A stretch of DNA of 10,396 nt from contig CAIPFQ010000093.1 in assembly GCA_903864395.1 (NCBI GenBank), positions 1 through 10,396 on the forward strand, written 5' to 3'. A program made the translations under genes and the position numbers. How positions within the stretch are numbered: the first letter of the stretch is position 1; every line of letters begins with the position of its first letter. The notes below the pieces were generated by a model that was not told the origin of the DNA, searched no databases, and saw only the letters and a list, made by a program, of their open reading frames with translations. Source of the DNA: an uncultured Chlamydiae bacterium (GTDB taxonomy: Bacteria; Chlamydiota; Chlamydiia; Chlamydiales; SM23-39). This document shows, in pieces, positions 8,627 through 10,396 of this stretch.

Positions 8627-9391
8627 ATGTTAGTTTTAAAATTTGGAGGCGCCAGTGTCGCAGAACCAGAAAACTTCCTTAAAATTGCGGATCTCATTAT
8701 AGAGAGAACTCAGACCTACAAAAAAATTGTTATTGTAGTGAGCGCTATGGGAAATACAACGGACAGACTTTTACAACTTGCCTATCGAGTAAACCCAACC
8801 CCCCATCCCAGGGAGCTAGACATGCTCGTCTCAACGGGAGAAAGGATCAGCATGGCACTTCTCGCTATGGCGCTTTCCGCAAAAGGTGTTCAGGCTGTAA
8901 GCTTTACAGGCAGCCAATCAGGAATCATCACAACAGAGTGCCACGCAGAGGCAAAAATTGTCGATGTTCGCCCAAAACGTCTCTTAGAAGTGTTAGAGAG
9001 AGGGCAAATTCCTATCGTTGCTGGGTTTCAAGGGGTGAGTCGAAGAGGAGAAATCACAACTCTTGGCAGAGGAGGATCAGATACAACTGCAGTCGCTGTT
9101 GCGATCGCCTTAAAAATTTCTGAAGTAGAGTTTTACAAGGATGTACCTGGCATTTTTGAAGAAGATCCAAAAAAAAATGCAAACGCAAAACACCTTCCAG
9201 AAATTTCTTATCAAGACGCTCTTTCCTTAGCCAAGGCGGGAGCCAAGGTCCTCCATCCAAGAGCCATTGCTCTTGCAGAAAAAAATCAGATTCAGTTGAC
9301 CATCCGCTCTTTTCAAGAGTGTGGAGAAACGCGCATCGGCGCTAAAAACGAACAAAACAGACCCTTACAATTTGAAACGGAGGAAGGCTAG
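8627..9391 (+). CDS. Aspartate kinase catalytic domain without ACT domains
   Basis: The product phosphorylates the beta-carboxyl of L-aspartate, the entry step to diaminopimelate, lysine, threonine and methionine, if active. The amino-acid kinase fold is complete: KFGGAS (5-10) for ATP binding, VVSAMGNTTD (37-46), STGE (69-72), TGSQSGIITTE (94-104), LGRGGSDTTA (146-155), FYKDVPGI (169-176) and AKAGAKVLHPRA (202-213). The protein is 254 residues against about 400-450 for usual aspartokinases; it ends just after the segment equivalent to the conserved PGT-I turn, where the paired ACT domains would start. Feedback inhibition by lysine or threonine through ACT domains is therefore not possible in this chain. 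I chose ATG 8627 because the MLVLKFGG opening is canonical; an in-frame ATG at 8564 would add 21 unrelated residues. No dap, asd or hom gene lies next to it in the window. Another amino-acid kinase substrate is possible. Confidence 0.85.
   Translation: MLVLKFGGASVAEPENFLKIADLIIERTQTYKKIVIVVSAMGNTTDRLLQLAYRVNPTPHPRELDMLVSTGERISMALLAMALSAKGVQAVSFTGSQSGIITTECHAEAKIVDVRPKRLLEVLERGQIPIVAGFQGVSRRGEITTLGRGGSDTTAVAVAIALKISEVEFYKDVPGIFEEDPKKNANAKHLPEISYQDALSLAKAGAKVLHPRAIALAEKNQIQLTIRSFQECGETRIGAKNEQNRPLQFETEEG
9379..9385 (+). promoter_or_regulatory. Strong Shine-Dalgarno for the right-edge gene
   Basis: GGAGGAA lies inside the last codons of the kinase gene, 8 nt before ATG 9394. It is the strongest ribosome binding site I found in the window and fixes the start of the next gene, which begins 2 nt after the kinase stop. 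Confidence 0.8.
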
Positions 9392-9393
9392 AG

Positions 9394-10396
9394 ATGCTGA
9401 CAGAACAACTAGAATTTGAATTTGAAGCTCCAGTCCTCGATGCGCAATACTACCGAGACGGAGCCCAGGATCTCATTCAAAAACTCGTGCCAGCGGATCT
9501 TCTAGCCTCCAGAAATTTTAAATCAGCCCCGCAAAGGGCCCGTTTTGCAGATCTTTTACCCCTTATCTCTTGGTCCGATCTTTCCAAAGCTCCCTGCACC
9601 CTTTCTGTTCTCCTTCTTTGTAAATATAGATTTAACGCTTGTAATTTTTTCTACGACATGGTCAGCCGTTGGCTTCTTCCCTCTAAACGGGTCAACGTCG
9701 AACTTTTTTTTGCCTCCGATGTCCGTCTTCCTCACCTCTCAGACGAAATCTTAAGCGTAGCGGAAATCGTTATTCATCTCAAAAGCACACAGGATGTGGA
9801 AGAGGTAAAGCGCAACTTGCGCACGACTGAAATAGAAATACGCTTAGGCGTGGTGTCAAATTACCATGCGCGTCGCATTCTCGAATTCAAAGGTCTATCG
9901 GAAGATGGGAAAACGGCCATGATTCAAGAAAAAATCAGCTCCTTAATCCAAAGCCACTCCAAAAATTTTGACCAAGGCATTTTTACACAAATGCAACAGT
10001 TTCTCGTCACATGCAGACCAGAGTTTAAAGAGGTGCGCGATTATCACCATATCAGCCGGATCATTTCCAATATTTATTCTCTAAGAAAAGTTTTAAAACA
10101 AAATATAGAATCCTTTAAAACAAAACGGCAACTCAGCGTAAAACTGCTTAAAACTCGATTAGAAGCGTCTAAAAATAGCCCAGAAAAACCGGTCTTAGGC
10201 GTTTTAATTGGGTTGAATTTTCTTCATGAGCAAGAAAAATTTGAAGCAGAACATCTTGCCTCCGCAATCAAAAAAATTCTCCCCTCAGTCGCCGTAGTCG
10301 TAGATTCTTCTTTTGCAGAAAAAGAAGGCGCCCTCCAACTTCTTTATCTCGAAATTGAAAAGAAGGGACGCGTTGATTTTATCTTAGAAGAAATAA
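9394..10396 (+). CDS. Unrecognised protein, cut by the right window edge
   Basis: An open frame runs from ATG 9394 to the window end without a stop, giving at least 334 residues (incomplete at the 3' end). I do not recognise the family. The visible chain looks soluble: no signal peptide, and only one short hydrophobic patch (CTLSVLLLCKY, about 68-78). Residues 1-60 are acidic to neutral and 55-130 mixed alpha/beta. Residues 170-260 look largely helical, ending in a basic stretch (KVLKQNIESFKTKRQLSVKLLKTRLEASK). Residues 267-334 alternate strand (VLGVLIGLNFL), amphipathic helix (EAEHLASAIKKIL), strand (SVAVVVDSSFAEKE), strand (GALQLLYLEIEKKG) and the start of another helix, an order compatible with a ferredoxin-like or ACT-like fold; this is a reading by eye. 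It follows the ACT-less aspartate kinase by 2 nt with a strong ribosome binding site, so the two are very likely co-expressed. Codon use resembles the neighbours, arguing against recent transfer. Possibly a lineage-restricted chlamydial protein. Confidence 0.75.
   Translation, partial: MLTEQLEFEFEAPVLDAQYYRDGAQDLIQKLVPADLLASRNFKSAPQRARFADLLPLISWSDLSKAPCTLSVLLLCKYRFNACNFFYDMVSRWLLPSKRVNVELFFASDVRLPHLSDEILSVAEIVIHLKSTQDVEEVKRNLRTTEIEIRLGVVSNYHARRILEFKGLSEDGKTAMIQEKISSLIQSHSKNFDQGIFTQMQQFLVTCRPEFKEVRDYHHISRIISNIYSLRKVLKQNIESFKTKRQLSVKLLKTRLEASKNSPEKPVLGVLIGLNFLHEQEKFEAEHLASAIKKILPSVAVVVDSSFAEKEGALQLLYLEIEKKGRVDFILEEI

Noticed and set aside
8461..8697. Minus-strand open frame of 78 residues
   Set aside because: It runs antisense to the kinase start and through the GA-rich repeat, has a low-complexity Arg/Glu/Lys tract and no ribosome binding site.
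9545..9754. Plus-strand open frame of 69 residues in another frame
   Set aside because: It lies wholly inside the long right-edge gene, which has a strong start signal and an uninterrupted frame.

Overview
The window looks like chromosomal DNA from a member of the Chlamydiae, most likely an environmental or amoeba-associated lineage rather than Chlamydia itself. The minus-strand order rpsA-nusA-infB-rbfA-truB-ychF matches the block I recall from Chlamydia trachomatis (rpsA, nusA, infB, rbfA, truB, ribF, ychF), and TruB, NusA and IF2 read like chlamydial versions. The lineage call comes from remembered gene order and protein character, not from a search.

Layout from left to right. Positions 1-97 hold nothing I recognise. 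A nucleotidyltransferase-fold gene (98-589, minus) follows, broken by an in-frame TAG near its start and shortened at its end. Next is the translation block, all on the minus strand and read from right to left: rpsA (8302-6530), nusA (6537-5263), infB (5259-2788), rbfA (2791-2417), truB (2420-1743) and ychF (1693-596). Junctions from rpsA to truB overlap or are separated by 3 nt, which points to one translationally coupled operon. A 49-nt gap between truB and ychF carries a 39-nt inverted repeat. It sits where ribF would be in the Chlamydia order, and ribF is absent from this window.

The region 8303-8626 is a divergent control region. On the rpsA side it has a candidate extended -10 promoter and a leader with a nested hairpin capped by a GCAA tetraloop. 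Toward the plus-strand genes it has a pyrimidine-rich tandem repeat and a possible -10 element.

On the plus strand, a 254-residue aspartate kinase catalytic domain without the usual ACT regulatory domains (8627-9391) is followed after 2 nt by an unrecognised gene with a strong ribosome binding site (9394 to the window end, at least 334 residues). The two are probably co-transcribed.

Functionally, the minus-strand block covers translation and its coupling to transcription: ribosomal protein S1, the transcription factor NusA, initiation factor IF2, the 30S maturation factor RbfA, the tRNA pseudouridine-55 synthase TruB and the ribosome-associated ATPase YchF. The plus-strand pair belongs to a different function, with amino-acid or diaminopimelate metabolism suggested by the kinase. 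The parts least explained by known biology are the short kinase with its unknown partner and the rpsA leader structure.
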